Source: Aquimarina rhabdastrellae (GTDB lineage Bacteria; Bacteroidota; Bacteroidia; Flavobacteriales; Flavobacteriaceae). From it: DNA of 64,000 nucleotides. Positions 49,447 to 57,709 of the stretch are shown piece after piece. A program made the position numbers and the translations under genes. The first letter of the stretch is position 1. Each line of letters opens with the position of its first letter. The notes beneath the pieces are model-generated. The model saw only the letters and a program-made list of their open reading frames with translations, searched no databases and was not told the DNA's origin. The stretch covers positions 1-64,000 of the forward strand of contig CANDNT010000007.1 in the NCBI GenBank assembly GCA_947387485.1. The letters are read 5' to 3'.

Positions 49447-49773
49447 TTAATGTGCTCCACTTAAATTTAAACCTACAATACCGGCTATGATCAAAGCTAT
49501 TGAAACTATTTTTGCAGTTGAAAACTCATCTTTAAACACCAGATAACCAATCAATGCTAGTATAGTAATTCCTATACCTGACCATATTGCATATACAGTT
49601 CCTAGCTCAAAATACTTCATAGCATATTGCAAAAGACCAAAACAGAGAATATAGGCTACCCATACGGTAATATTCCAGTATATAGCATTTTTGCCTCCCT
49701 GTGCTCCTAATTTCATTGCTGTTGTGCCTAATACTTCAAAGGCTATAGAAAGTAGTAATATGATCCACTTCAT
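49447..49773 (-). CDS. Small multidrug resistance (SMR) family transporter
   Basis: The 108-aa inner-membrane protein has four helices and the SMR signature: WIILLLSIAFEVLGT with the essential Glu13, then TVYAIWSGIGI. The AIWSGIGI segment fits the EmrE/Qac branch more than the Gdx guanidinium branch. It is the first gene of the unit with the Rieske oxygenase and reductase. Probably moves a quaternary or organic cation related to the oxygenase substrate. A -7 box and a Crp/Fnr-type palindrome lie upstream. Confidence 0.88.
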   Translation of the reverse strand: MKWIILLLSIAFEVLGTTAMKLGAQGGKNAIYWNITVWVAYILCFGLLQYAMKYFELGTVYAIWSGIGITILALIGYLVFKDEFSTAKIVSIALIIAGIVGLNLSGAH

Positions 49774-49836
49774 ATCTTTATTGTTTTTTGGTTATTAAGA
49801 ATTTAAGCAAACCATCTTGCTTTTATTCTTCTCAAA

Positions 49837-49844
49837 CAAAGATA
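49837..49844 (-). promoter_or_regulatory. -7 box TATCTTTG of the SMR/Rieske unit
   Basis: TATCTTTG on the minus strand fits TAnnTTTG, 64 bp upstream of the SMR start and 29.5 bp from the centre of the palindrome at 49865-49882. Confidence 0.6.
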
Positions 49845-49864
49845 TTTAGCACCTCATTATTTTC

Positions 49865-49882
49865 TTTTGACTTAAGTCAAAA
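49865..49882. promoter_or_regulatory. Crp/Fnr-type palindrome TTTTGACTTAAGTCAAAA
   Basis: Perfect 18-bp palindrome of the TTGAC-N4-GTCAA type used by Crp/Fnr/HcpR-family regulators. Centred about 43.5 bp upstream of the expected transcription start of the SMR/Rieske unit, close to a class II activator position. Confidence 0.65.
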
Positions 49883-49908
49883 TCGTTATTTGTTTTTTGA
49901 AGTTCTGT

Positions 49909-50145
49909 TTAATTGAGTATATACTCATATACTGCAAATATGACTATCCCTACCCAGATGATGATAAGTATCCAATAGTGTAACGGAGATTCTTTACGTG
50001 ATGTTTCTTCTACAAAGTGTATGGTTTTGGTTTTTAAGGCATGAAGTATTCCTAATACAATTAAAGCGATCCAAAACCATTGCCAATCAAATACAATGGC
50101 AAATACCATCATGATTAATGCGGTGGTTGTCTTCCACTTTTTCAT
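49909..50145 (-). CDS. Small membrane protein, paralogue of its neighbour
   Basis: The 78-aa protein has two hydrophobic helices and the shared pattern FDWQW then KTIHFVEE then HYWILIIIWVG. It is similar along its length to the C-terminal part of the 119-aa protein 20 bp upstream. Family not named; likely an inner-membrane protein. The pair is probably one small operon with the 166-aa gene upstream. Confidence 0.55.
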   Translation of the reverse strand: MKKWKTTTALIMMVFAIVFDWQWFWIALIVLGILHALKTKTIHFVEETSRKESPLHYWILIIIWVGIVIFAVYEYILN

Positions 50146-50165
50146 AAGTTTTTCTCTACTTATTC

Positions 50166-50525
50166 TTAATAATCAATAATCAAAACCGAAAATGAAAATA
50201 AGGCCATCCATATCCACGAGATTACAATAATCCAGTACAACCATGGATTTTCTTCTTTATCTATAGGTTCTATAAAATATGTTTTTCCTCTAAAAATATC
50301 TGGTATAACCCAAAATAAAAACAAGATTCCCCATGCCCATTGCCAATCCATTATGGTCACAACATATAGCATAATTAACCCAATAATTGTCCTCCACTTT
50401 ATAGAGTTTCTATTATGTTGTTTATTTGCAGTTATAGCCTTACGTTTTTGCATTTGTTCTGTTAATTTAGATGTACTCATGAGTCTATTTCTTAATGTTA
50501 TTCGAAATTGCTGAAGGTTAAACAT
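50166..50525 (-). CDS. Small membrane protein, longer paralogue
   Basis: The 119-aa protein has an N-terminal basic extension (MSTSKLTEQMQKRK region) and two helices with MDWQWAWGILFLFWVIPDI then YFIEPIDKEENPWLYWIIV. It shares the DWQW and E..P..YWI pattern with the 78-aa neighbour. The start could also be the internal Met at residue 17 (MSTSKLT). Function unknown. Confidence 0.5.
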   Translation of the reverse strand: MFNLQQFRITLRNRLMSTSKLTEQMQKRKAITANKQHNRNSIKWRTIIGLIMLYVVTIMDWQWAWGILFLFWVIPDIFRGKTYFIEPIDKEENPWLYWIIVISWIWMALFSFSVLIIDY

Positions 50526-50634
50526 AAGCGTACCTCATCCCTTTTTGATTAAAATACAAACTGTTAATCAAAGTATTACACTTAAATTTAAAAAAATTAC
50601 TGCTTAAAAATCGAATTTAAATCTCAAATAAGAT

Positions 50635-51135
50635 TTATTTTAATATTCTGAATCTCTTGAGCATTTTCTTTTCCATATTCCAGAAAAATGCATGCTGCCC
50701 AAATAACCATCCAAATGAAACCAAAAATATTTGATAAAAAATGAAGCTTGCTAGTATAAATAAAGGCCAATAAACTATGGCTGGTAAATTTTCTGTATTT
50801 AAACCTATAGCTTTTAAAATAGGTCTACCTACCATAACAGAAGTTGAACCTGTGATAGAAAACACAATAAAGATCACAATCATCTCCCACCTGTACTGCA
50901 CTTGCCAGCGTTGTTCTACTTTATCAAATATTTTCAAGGTTATTTTTAATAAAGCATACGCTATAATGATTGTTACTACAGTTACTATCGCATAATTATA
51001 CGCTGGTGTACTTAATACTGGAATAATAAGGTTTGCTAACTTATAGCCTATATATACTAATGCTGCTACTCCTATAATTAACCATAAGTATTGCCATGTT
51101 TTTTCTATCTGCCAATATGCTCTCAACTGCTTCAT
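50635..51135 (-). CDS. Four-helix membrane protein, probable DUF6787 type
   Basis: The 166-aa protein has four hydrophobic segments (about residues 16-38, 48-68, 84-100 and 122-145), a basic WRYRWEMI loop and the ending FGQHAFFWNMEKKMLKRF, the pattern I associate with DUF6787 family proteins in Bacteroidota. No enzyme motif is recognised. Upstream region shared with the divergent envelope operon. Confidence 0.6.
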   Translation of the reverse strand: MKQLRAYWQIEKTWQYLWLIIGVAALVYIGYKLANLIIPVLSTPAYNYAIVTVVTIIIAYALLKITLKIFDKVEQRWQVQYRWEMIVIFIVFSITGSTSVMVGRPILKAIGLNTENLPAIVYWPLFILASFIFYQIFLVSFGWLFGQHAFFWNMEKKMLKRFRILK

Positions 51136-51350
51136 ACTCTTCTTATCTTTAATCGCTTCCCTCTATTTTATTTCTACTATAAACTATAAAACCTAAGCTT
51201 GTCTATTTTTTTTAAAGATACACTACTTATATATCTTTTAAAAAGGGGCGCAATATACCTCAAAAAATCATATTTCTACTTACTGCTATAAACAAACTTA
51301 GGTTCTTAATAATCACTGCTGCAAATGTACTTCCTCTTTTTACTTTTTTC

Positions 51351-51368
51351 TTTTGACATATGTCAAAA
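51351..51368. promoter_or_regulatory. Crp/Fnr-type palindrome TTTTGACATATGTCAAAA
   Basis: Perfect 18-bp palindrome of the TTGAC-N4-GTCAA type, about 78 bp upstream of the expected transcription start of the envelope operon. Confidence 0.65.
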
Positions 51369-51385
51369 AAACTGCTTTTGATAGA

Positions 51386-51403
51386 TTTTGATTTATGTCA
51401 AAA
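51386..51403. promoter_or_regulatory. Crp/Fnr-type near-palindrome TTTTGATTTATGTCAAAA
   Basis: Same motif with one mismatch (TTGAT-N4-GTCAA). Its centre is 29.5 bp from the start of the -7 box at 51424, the same spacing as in the SMR/Rieske unit. Confidence 0.6.
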
Positions 51404-51423
51404 AAAAGCCCTTCAACTTCTTC

Positions 51424-51431
51424 TAATTTTG
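51424..51431 (+). promoter_or_regulatory. -7 box TAATTTTG of the envelope operon
   Basis: Fits TAnnTTTG, 27 bp upstream of the first start codon (51458). No good -33 box, as expected if an activator binds next to it. Confidence 0.6.
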
Positions 51432-51457
51432 CACAAAACCCATACAAATAACTAACA

Positions 51458-51847
51458 ATGAAATTATTAACAACACTAATCTTTTCTTTATTCTTTTTTG
51501 TCTCTTGTACTAAGAAAGAAACAAGTATTGTAGGTAAATGGAATGTTATTAGTCCATTTTATAAAGCCACCTATGAAATAAGTAACAGGGAAAGAACGTT
51601 TTATGGCAAAGCTCTTTATTATAACGATGGCACCACTCAATATACTATAGCCGATGGTGATCCTGGGTATTTTTTTACTGATCTTGTTACTGAAGATGGG
51701 AAAACATATCATAAAAAAAAGACCTCTAATACTCATAAACGGCATTCCCCCTCTATTATTATTGATCAAATCCATCAAGACACCTTAAAAGTCACCTCTA
51801 TGGTAATGCATCAACCACTTACAGAAAAGTGGGTAAGAACAAAATAA
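51458..51847 (+). CDS. Small lipoprotein
   Basis: The 129-aa protein has a lipoprotein signal (FSLFFFVSCTKKE, Cys17) and a small beta domain (IVGKWNVISPFYKATYEI, FYGKALYYNDG). The IVGKW start and strand pattern resemble lipocalin-like or DUF2147-type small envelope proteins. First gene of a five-to-six-gene unit; 36 bp from the next. Confidence 0.6.
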   Translation: MKLLTTLIFSLFFFVSCTKKETSIVGKWNVISPFYKATYEISNRERTFYGKALYYNDGTTQYTIADGDPGYFFTDLVTEDGKTYHKKKTSNTHKRHSPSIIIDQIHQDTLKVTSMVMHQPLTEKWVRTK

Positions 51848-51883
51848 TAAAACATCTGATACTATTTAAAAACAACATCAAAA

Positions 51884-53002
51884 ATGAATAATTTTATTAA
51901 ACTCCTTTATACTTTCTGTTTTCTATTGGCATTAACTAGTTGCGAAGAAAATATAGAAGAAAGTGCTATCAATATTGTCAATACTGATCCTGATCCTACC
52001 CCTACTGGTACAGTAACTATTAATCCTGTTGACATTAACGAAAAAGGGTTCGATTTACTCGAAAAAATGCAAGGACATTGGATCGGTATGAATCGCGTAA
52101 TTAATATTGACTACCCATGGTTTTCTTTTGATTATAGAGCCATATCTCCTTCTCATATACACGGTATTTATGAAGGTGGTACTCAAGGAAACTTACTTAC
52201 TTCTTTCTTTGTTTCTGAGTTTAAAGGTAAACGTACTATCATGGCGCGTAATGGTGGCGATCTTAACGGTATTTATCGTGCTAGCTATTTTGTACTTGAT
52301 AGTGTAAATCAAAATACTAATGGTGATTATTACCGCTTAGTCGATGCTGTAGGAGGTATAGGAACTATGTCTATGGAATTGCGATTTAAAAATGATAGCT
52401 TGTATTTTAATGCCTATACTAGTAAACTAGGTGCTGCAATCCCTCCTACTAGACATATGACTTTTAAAGCAAAAAAGTTTAATCTCGATTTGGCCAATAC
52501 TGCTGCAACTGCTGTAAACTTTCCTCAAAACATTATCGAAAAAGATTTTTCTAATGGTTTTGTTCAAGAAAACTTATGGGTTAATACTGGAGATACTCAA
52601 CCTAGGTCTGCTACCTTTTTAGAGTTTGATAAAGATCCGTTTACTATTCTAGAACATCCCTATCTAGGATATCTCAATGTAAAAGTAATCCGTAATCCTG
52701 CTATTACCGACAAAGTATTATTTGTATACCTATCAAAAGAATCTTTAACCGATGCTAATGGGTTTTTACAGGCAGATGCTTTGCAAAATTCTTTACTCAA
52801 GTTTCCTGAAATTATTAAAACTCAAAATGAATTCTTGTTTACCTATTTACATCCAGGAACTTACTATGTAACTATCATAGCAGATGTTAATGAGAATGGT
52901 TTTATAGACACTGGTGACATTACTCATGTAAGTCAAACAGTTACTATCACACCAGAACAGCAACAAGAAATCACCATAGATAATATCACTATACAAAACT
53001 AA
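51884..53002 (+). CDS. Lipoprotein with lipocalin-like domain
   Basis: The 372-aa protein has a lipoprotein signal (FLLALTSCEEN) and an N-terminal Pro/Thr-rich linker (TDPDPTPTGT). The N-terminal domain starts LLEKMQGHWIGMNRV, as in lipocalin-like FABP folds. A second beta-domain follows, ending with DVNENGFIDTGDI, a calcium-loop-like segment. No catalytic motif. Envelope-anchored; function unknown. Second gene of the unit, 26 bp before the cytochrome-like gene. Confidence 0.6.
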   Translation: MNNFIKLLYTFCFLLALTSCEENIEESAINIVNTDPDPTPTGTVTINPVDINEKGFDLLEKMQGHWIGMNRVINIDYPWFSFDYRAISPSHIHGIYEGGTQGNLLTSFFVSEFKGKRTIMARNGGDLNGIYRASYFVLDSVNQNTNGDYYRLVDAVGGIGTMSMELRFKNDSLYFNAYTSKLGAAIPPTRHMTFKAKKFNLDLANTAATAVNFPQNIIEKDFSNGFVQENLWVNTGDTQPRSATFLEFDKDPFTILEHPYLGYLNVKVIRNPAITDKVLFVYLSKESLTDANGFLQADALQNSLLKFPEIIKTQNEFLFTYLHPGTYYVTIIADVNENGFIDTGDITHVSQTVTITPEQQQEITIDNITIQN

Positions 53003-53028
53003 CTATCCATACTTAATTCTATTGCACT

Positions 53029-53397
53029 ATGAAAAGATCTAATTTTATTAAATCGACTCTTCTCTTTTTGACATGCATTGCTTTATGGAGCTGCTCTCAT
53101 GCTGATATTATTCAAGAGTCTACAGATGATTTACCTCCTTTACAAACCGATGTCAAATACAATCCTGAGGTACAAAACATCATGTTTAACAATTGTATCA
53201 CTTGCCATGGAGGTCCTAGTCCTAGTGCTGGTCTGGATTTGACAACTTATCAAAATGTAAGAGCTTCGGCAGAGAGCAGTAATATGATTCAGCGCATGAA
53301 CGACATTGCGAATCCTATGCCTCCTTCTGGAGTATTATCTGCACAAATACGTCAACAAATGGATAAATGGGTTGCCGATGGTTTCCCAGAAAACTAA
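53029..53397 (+). CDS. Cytochrome c-like lipoprotein
   Basis: The 122-aa protein has a lipoprotein signal (Cys22 in LWSCSHAD) and one haem-binding motif CITCH (Cys56, Cys59, His60), with a likely axial Met in ANPMPPSG. It is of the short, planctomycete/cytochrome-C type often used as a periplasmic electron carrier or sensor. It lies between the lipoprotein and YceI genes. The haem link fits the Crp/Fnr-type control seen upstream. Confidence 0.8.
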   Translation: MKRSNFIKSTLLFLTCIALWSCSHADIIQESTDDLPPLQTDVKYNPEVQNIMFNNCITCHGGPSPSAGLDLTTYQNVRASAESSNMIQRMNDIANPMPPSGVLSAQIRQQMDKWVADGFPEN

Positions 53398-53410
53398 ACA
53401 ACAACATCTT

Positions 53411-53950
53411 ATGAAAAATTTAATTCTATTTGCGCTTTTGCTTTCACAAGTTTGCTTTGCGCAAAAGTACTACACAAAAACTGGTCTTACAGAGTTTAGC
53501 GCTTCTGTTCAAGCGTTTGAGGAAGTTGCTGCAAAAAATAACAGTTCGTCTGCTGTATTAAAAACAGAAACAGGTGATTTTGCTGCCTTGTTATTTATAA
53601 AAGGTTTTCGATTTAAAGTTGCTTTAATGGAAGAGCATTTTAATGAAAATTATATGGATTCTGATCAGTTTCCTAAAGCTACTTTTAAAGGAAAACTTCT
53701 CGGTTTTAATAACAATAATTTAAGTGATACGTCTACTGAAGTTCCTCTTGAAGGTGTTTTAACAGTAAGAGGTGTTGAAAAAGATATTAAGACTATTGCT
53801 CAACTAAGTAAGAAAGACGATAAACTGATTCTAAAAACTACATTTAAAGTAACTCCTGGTGATTTTAATATTAAAATCCCAAGTATTGTACGTAAAAAAA
53901 TCGCTGAAGAAATTATAATAACTGCTCATTATGAACTTATCAAAAAATAG
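53411..53950 (+). CDS. YceI family protein
   Basis: Start at the ATG at 53411 (MKNLILFALLLSQVCFAQ), a clear signal peptide; an upstream frame start inside the previous gene is unlikely. The 179-aa product is periplasmic with a lipocalin-like fold of the YceI family, containing MDSDQFPKATFKGKL and GVLTVRGVEKDI. YceI proteins bind polyprenyl lipids. It overlaps the next gene by 20 bp. Confidence 0.85.
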   Translation: MKNLILFALLLSQVCFAQKYYTKTGLTEFSASVQAFEEVAAKNNSSSAVLKTETGDFAALLFIKGFRFKVALMEEHFNENYMDSDQFPKATFKGKLLGFNNNNLSDTSTEVPLEGVLTVRGVEKDIKTIAQLSKKDDKLILKTTFKVTPGDFNIKIPSIVRKKIAEEIIITAHYELIKK

Positions 53951-54332
53951 CCTTAAGGTTTTACTTTTTTTAGGAATAGCACTGCTTATATGTGGATTCA
54001 TAGGTTATCGTTATGCTTATAAACCTCATCAACAGATTGAAGATTTAGAAGCTAAATTTAACGGTCAGGCAACTGTTTTACTTGATAATATCAAAACAAA
54101 TCCTGATGTATGGCAAAATAGTATTGTAATTATAGAGGGAACTATATCTAGTATAGATGCTAATGGGGTAACTCTTGATTCTTCTATCTATTGCCAGTTT
54201 AAAACTACAGATCAACTCAAAACCATATCTGTGAATGATCGTATCCAACTTAAAGGACGTGTTATGGGATATGATGATCTTCTTGAAGAATTAAAATTAG
54301 ATCAATCTATATGGATCAAAACACTTCAATGA
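53931..54332 (+). CDS. Membrane-anchored OB-fold protein
   Basis: The 133-aa protein has an N-terminal membrane helix (about residues 8-28, LKVLLFLGIALLICGFIGY) and a periplasmic OB-fold-like domain (VIIEGTISSIDANGVTLDSS ... IQLKGRVMGYDDLL) of the tRNA_anti-like type. No active residues. The start codon lies within the YceI gene (20-bp overlap), showing translational coupling. Confidence 0.7.
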   Translation: MNLSKNSLKVLLFLGIALLICGFIGYRYAYKPHQQIEDLEAKFNGQATVLLDNIKTNPDVWQNSIVIIEGTISSIDANGVTLDSSIYCQFKTTDQLKTISVNDRIQLKGRVMGYDDLLEELKLDQSIWIKTLQ

Positions 54333-54468
54333 TTTATCTGTAGTATTTATTTCTCAACTATTTTTAGCTCTTTTATAAATGCTTATTGGGTTTATAAATA
54401 GGGTTAAATACACTATGCAATCTAGTTATAAATACCATCATCAATGCCTTATTAAACAACTTATACTA

Positions 54469-55320
54469 ATGAAATATTATTATTTATTTTTATGTTTTTT
54501 CTGTAGTCTTTGCACACTTCAAGCTCAAGATGACTTGCTTGACGAACTCAATGATACTACTCAATCTGAAGTTTTTGAAGCACCTGCTTTTAAAGCTATG
54601 AAAATTGCCAATTTACAATCGACCAAAATAGCTGCAAAAGGTGATTTTTATCTTTATGTTTCTCATCGTTTTGGGACACTTAAGGATGGATTGTCTACCT
54701 TTTTTGGACTAGATAATGCCAATACAAAAATTCAATTATTATATGGATTATTTGATGGTTTACAAATAAGTATAAGTAGAGAGTCTTTAAGAAAGACCTA
54801 TGCAGGAGCTGCCAAAATACGATTAGCTAGACAATCTTCTAAGTTTCCTGTTAATCTGGTAGGATATACTACTGTAAACGTCAATACCGCTTTGCGAAAA
54901 GAACGTTATCCTTTATTAGAGTTTGAAGATCGTTTTAGTTATGCTACTCAATTATTAGTCTCTAGACGTTTTTCTAAAGCACTTTCTTTGGAAATAGCTC
55001 CGACTTATATCCGCCAAAACTTAGAGTTTACAGATGGGCATGATCACGATCAATTTGCTATAGGTGTAGGAGGTAGATTAAAGTTAAGTAAACGTATCTC
55101 GATCAATGCTGATTATGCTTATAATTTTGTGAGACATGAGAGTTCGATTTATACGAATCCGTTATCTATAGGTATGGATATTGAAACTGGAGGACATGTT
55201 TTTCAATTACTATTTTCTAATGCACAATCGACTAACGAACCTGGTTTTTTTAGTAATGCAGAAGGAGATTGGGGTGATGGAGATATCTTTTTTGGATTCA
55301 ATATCGTAAGAGTTTTTTAA
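54469..55320 (+). CDS. Outer-membrane beta-barrel protein, DUF5777 type
   Basis: Start at ATG 54469 (MKYYYLFLCFFCSLCTLQAQ), a proper signal peptide; an upstream start at 54379 would put 30 residues before it. The 283-aa product is an acidic N-terminal plug (DDLLDELND) plus beta-strands alternating aromatic residues, with YLYVSHRFGTLKDGLSTFFGLDNAN, the segment I associate with DUF5777. It ends FFGFNIVRVF as outer-membrane proteins do (C-terminal Phe). Last gene of the unit. Confidence 0.78.
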   Translation: MKYYYLFLCFFCSLCTLQAQDDLLDELNDTTQSEVFEAPAFKAMKIANLQSTKIAAKGDFYLYVSHRFGTLKDGLSTFFGLDNANTKIQLLYGLFDGLQISISRESLRKTYAGAAKIRLARQSSKFPVNLVGYTTVNVNTALRKERYPLLEFEDRFSYATQLLVSRRFSKALSLEIAPTYIRQNLEFTDGHDHDQFAIGVGGRLKLSKRISINADYAYNFVRHESSIYTNPLSIGMDIETGGHVFQLLFSNAQSTNEPGFFSNAEGDWGDGDIFFGFNIVRVF

Positions 55321-55394
55321 TACCCTTTGTTATTTATCGATTACACTATATAACAGGTATTAACCCACGTTATGTTTACCTTAATTTAATTATG

Positions 55395-55430
55395 ACACCT
55401 AGTTTAATGATTTTAAACTAGGTGTTTTTT
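55395..55430 (+). terminator. Terminator of the envelope operon (bidirectional)
   Basis: ACACCTAGTTT (55395-55405) and AAACTAGGTGT (55415-55425) form an 11-bp stem, followed by six T on the plus strand. It overlaps the stop of the converging minus-strand gene. Confidence 0.85.
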
Positions 55431-56000
55431 AATGTAATTATAGACATTAGCACTCTCTGTTTTATTTAATTTTATTTCAATTTTTCTATCCTTAGTTTTT
55501 ATATAAAGATGCTCTCCTTCTGGATCTGCAGTTTCTATAATATCTTTTATTAAGATTCCTTTTTTTAAGATCGAAGATCTATACAAAGTATTATCTTCTA
55601 TTAATATGTTCCACCTTAATATTGGGAATATTATTTCAACAATATTGGTTAGAATCAGTATTCCAAATATCTTCATATTCTCATTAGGGTTCACAAATAC
55701 CATCAAAAAAATAATCAGAGTTGCTAGAATTTCTCCATAAGATATACCTTTTGAATATTCAACAAACTGAATACTATTTTGCTTTTTTTTATCATATATA
55801 TTTTTCAAATGATACAATTTCAATAGTAAGATACTACTAATAAAGCTCAGATAAATTGGGTTATACCATGTTAACTCTTCTTTTCTATACAAAATCATAC
55901 TACCTATTATGCATAATATCAATATGATTCTTAAGACCTCTGTTATTCGGTAAACTTTATAATACATTAAAAAATTTGATGAATGTTTTTGATCTACCAA
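55413..56000 (-). CDS. Membrane protein with PH-like C-terminal domain
   Basis: The 195-aa protein has four hydrophobic segments (about residues 22-40, 49-62, 90-104 and 110-126) and a C-terminal soluble part (ILIEDNTLYRSSILKKGILIKDI ... LYIKTKDRKIEIKL) like bacterial PH-type domains. No family is firmly recognised. 12 bp downstream of the next gene, likely co-transcribed. Confidence 0.6.
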   Translation of the reverse strand: MVDQKHSSNFLMYYKVYRITEVLRIILILCIIGSMILYRKEELTWYNPIYLSFISSILLLKLYHLKNIYDKKKQNSIQFVEYSKGISYGEILATLIIFLMVFVNPNENMKIFGILILTNIVEIIFPILRWNILIEDNTLYRSSILKKGILIKDIIETADPEGEHLYIKTKDRKIEIKLNKTESANVYNYIKKHLV

Positions 56001-56012
56001 TATATAACTTTT

Positions 56013-57428
56013 TTATTCCACCAGCTTATTTATCATCCCTTTAAATACAATTTCATGAAAAGGCAATACACTGTACCAATACAATCGTCCTAGCACTCCT
56101 TTAGGTCTAAATGTTGCTGTTTGATATAAAGTATCCTCTTCTATTTTAAATTCAAGCCAAGCTTCGCCTGGTAGTTTCATTTCTGCAAAAAGTAATAATC
56201 TTCCTTCATCTTTATTTGCATATAATACCCTCCAGAAATCAATAGCATCTCCCATAGTTACTTGATCAGGTTGTGTTCGCCCTCTACGTAACCCTACTCC
56301 TCCCACGCATTTATCAAGAAATCCTCTTATTTTCCATAATCTAGTGGCATAATACCATCCTTTATCACCTCCTATACTCCATATACGGCCTAAACAATTG
56401 CTTTTATTCTTGACTTTTCTTACTCGTTTATCTGTAAAACAGCCATATGTAGGGACTTTTACAAAATCTGATAGCTTAAAATTAAAGCGTCCGCTTATCA
56501 AGGAGTCTTTCCAGCTGGAAATGATTTGATTTGCTTCTATCTTTCTAAACGTTCTACTTAAAGTCGTTTGATAATCTGCTGGGACTACTCCTACAATTTT
56601 ATTAATATTATGATTTCTACATATCACTTCAACCTTCATACTATTTACTAGTGCTATTGCCAATTTGTAACTTGTTGAGGTAACAAAGTATAACCAATAT
56701 GAAGAAAGTCTAGGTGTCATTACTGGTACAATAAATATCTTTCGCTGTAGTCCTCTTGCTTTGGCAAAACCTAATAACATTTGTTTATAAGTCAAAATAT
56801 CTGGCCCTCCTATATCAAAATTCTTATCATAAGTTTCTTTATGAAATAAGCTCTTCATTAAAAAATCGATCACATCTCTAATACCTATTGGTTGACATTT
56901 TGTATGTAACCATTTGGGAGCTACCATAACGGGTAATTTTTCTACAAGATCTCTTATTATTTCAAAAGAGGCACTACCTGATCCTATAATGATTCCTGCT
57001 CTAAGTGTTGTTAAATGATATGTTCCTTGTGCCAAAGTTTCTTCAACTATTTTACGAGAGGTTAAATGTTTTGATAATGTCGTTTCATTGATAATTCCGC
57101 TTAAATAAATAACTTGCTTTATAGCTGATTTTTTTACTGCTTCTCTAAAATTCTTTGCTGCTCTTTCTTCTAATTCTTGGTAATTTGAAGTTGTAGACAT
57201 TGAATGCATTAAATAATATGCTGCATCTATATCTTGAGGTATATTTATCAGTGTTTCTTTCTTTAAGAAATCTACTTCTATTACTTCTATCAATGCTTGT
57301 ATTGATGATGGCACATAAAATCTATTGCGGTCTCTTACACAACAAATTACAGTATACCCTTTTTCTATCAAGGCTGGTAATAGTCGTTTACCTATATATC
57401 CCGTTGCTCCTGTTAATAATATCTTCAT
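56013..57428 (-). CDS. NAD(P)-binding epimerase-like protein with DUF2867 domain
   Basis: The 471-aa protein begins with an extended SDR Rossmann motif (LLTGATGYIGKRLLPAL), followed by VDFLKKETL and YLMHSMSTTS, and the C-terminal third (FWRVLYANKDEGRLLLFAEMKLPGEAWLEFK) matches the DUF2867 domain. Such two-domain proteins are widespread, with unproven function in quinone or lipid metabolism. Cytoplasmic or membrane-associated. Not in a clear operon except with the membrane protein downstream. Confidence 0.85.
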   Translation of the reverse strand: MKILLTGATGYIGKRLLPALIEKGYTVICCVRDRNRFYVPSSIQALIEVIEVDFLKKETLINIPQDIDAAYYLMHSMSTTSNYQELEERAAKNFREAVKKSAIKQVIYLSGIINETTLSKHLTSRKIVEETLAQGTYHLTTLRAGIIIGSGSASFEIIRDLVEKLPVMVAPKWLHTKCQPIGIRDVIDFLMKSLFHKETYDKNFDIGGPDILTYKQMLLGFAKARGLQRKIFIVPVMTPRLSSYWLYFVTSTSYKLAIALVNSMKVEVICRNHNINKIVGVVPADYQTTLSRTFRKIEANQIISSWKDSLISGRFNFKLSDFVKVPTYGCFTDKRVRKVKNKSNCLGRIWSIGGDKGWYYATRLWKIRGFLDKCVGGVGLRRGRTQPDQVTMGDAIDFWRVLYANKDEGRLLLFAEMKLPGEAWLEFKIEEDTLYQTATFRPKGVLGRLYWYSVLPFHEIVFKGMINKLVE

Positions 57429-57450
57429 GAATCACCCTTTTCTTAAAGTT

Positions 57451-57484
57451 ACAAAAAAAGAGCTATCCAAATATTGAATAGCTC
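57451..57484 (-). terminator. Hairpin with T-run upstream of the epimerase-like gene
   Basis: GAGCTAT (57460-57466) pairs with ATAGCTC (57478-57484); on the minus strand seven T follow. It ends any transcript arising from 57490-57700, for instance as an attenuator of the downstream gene. Confidence 0.6.
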
Positions 57485-57709
57485 TCTATAATTATATGAT
57501 ATGTAGTTAGTTCCTATCAGGTTTTAGCATTTCACCCCCAAATTTATTTTATCGGTAAAACCCTTTAGATAAGCCCTCTATCTTCTGCCAAAAAGATTTG
57601 TGTAACATATATATAATTACAATTTCTTTATATTAAAGATAACTGTTTTTATCTCAAATATTGTTAAGAAAGCGTTAGTATATAATTGTATTTAGAATTC
57701 ATTTTAAAC

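Larger units (their letters stand above)
51136..51457. other. Divergent region with two Crp/Fnr-type palindromes
   Basis: About 320 bp without a gene. It contains TTTTGACATATGTCAAAA and TTTTGATTTATGTCAAAA followed by a -7 box TAATTTTG before the plus-strand operon. No other signal is recognised for the minus-strand gene. Confidence 0.65.

Noticed and set aside
49425-49460. GTG start of the Rieske oxygenase overlapping the SMR gene
   Set aside because: The ATG at 49424 has an A-rich ribosome-binding site and needs no overlap; the GTG cannot be fully excluded.
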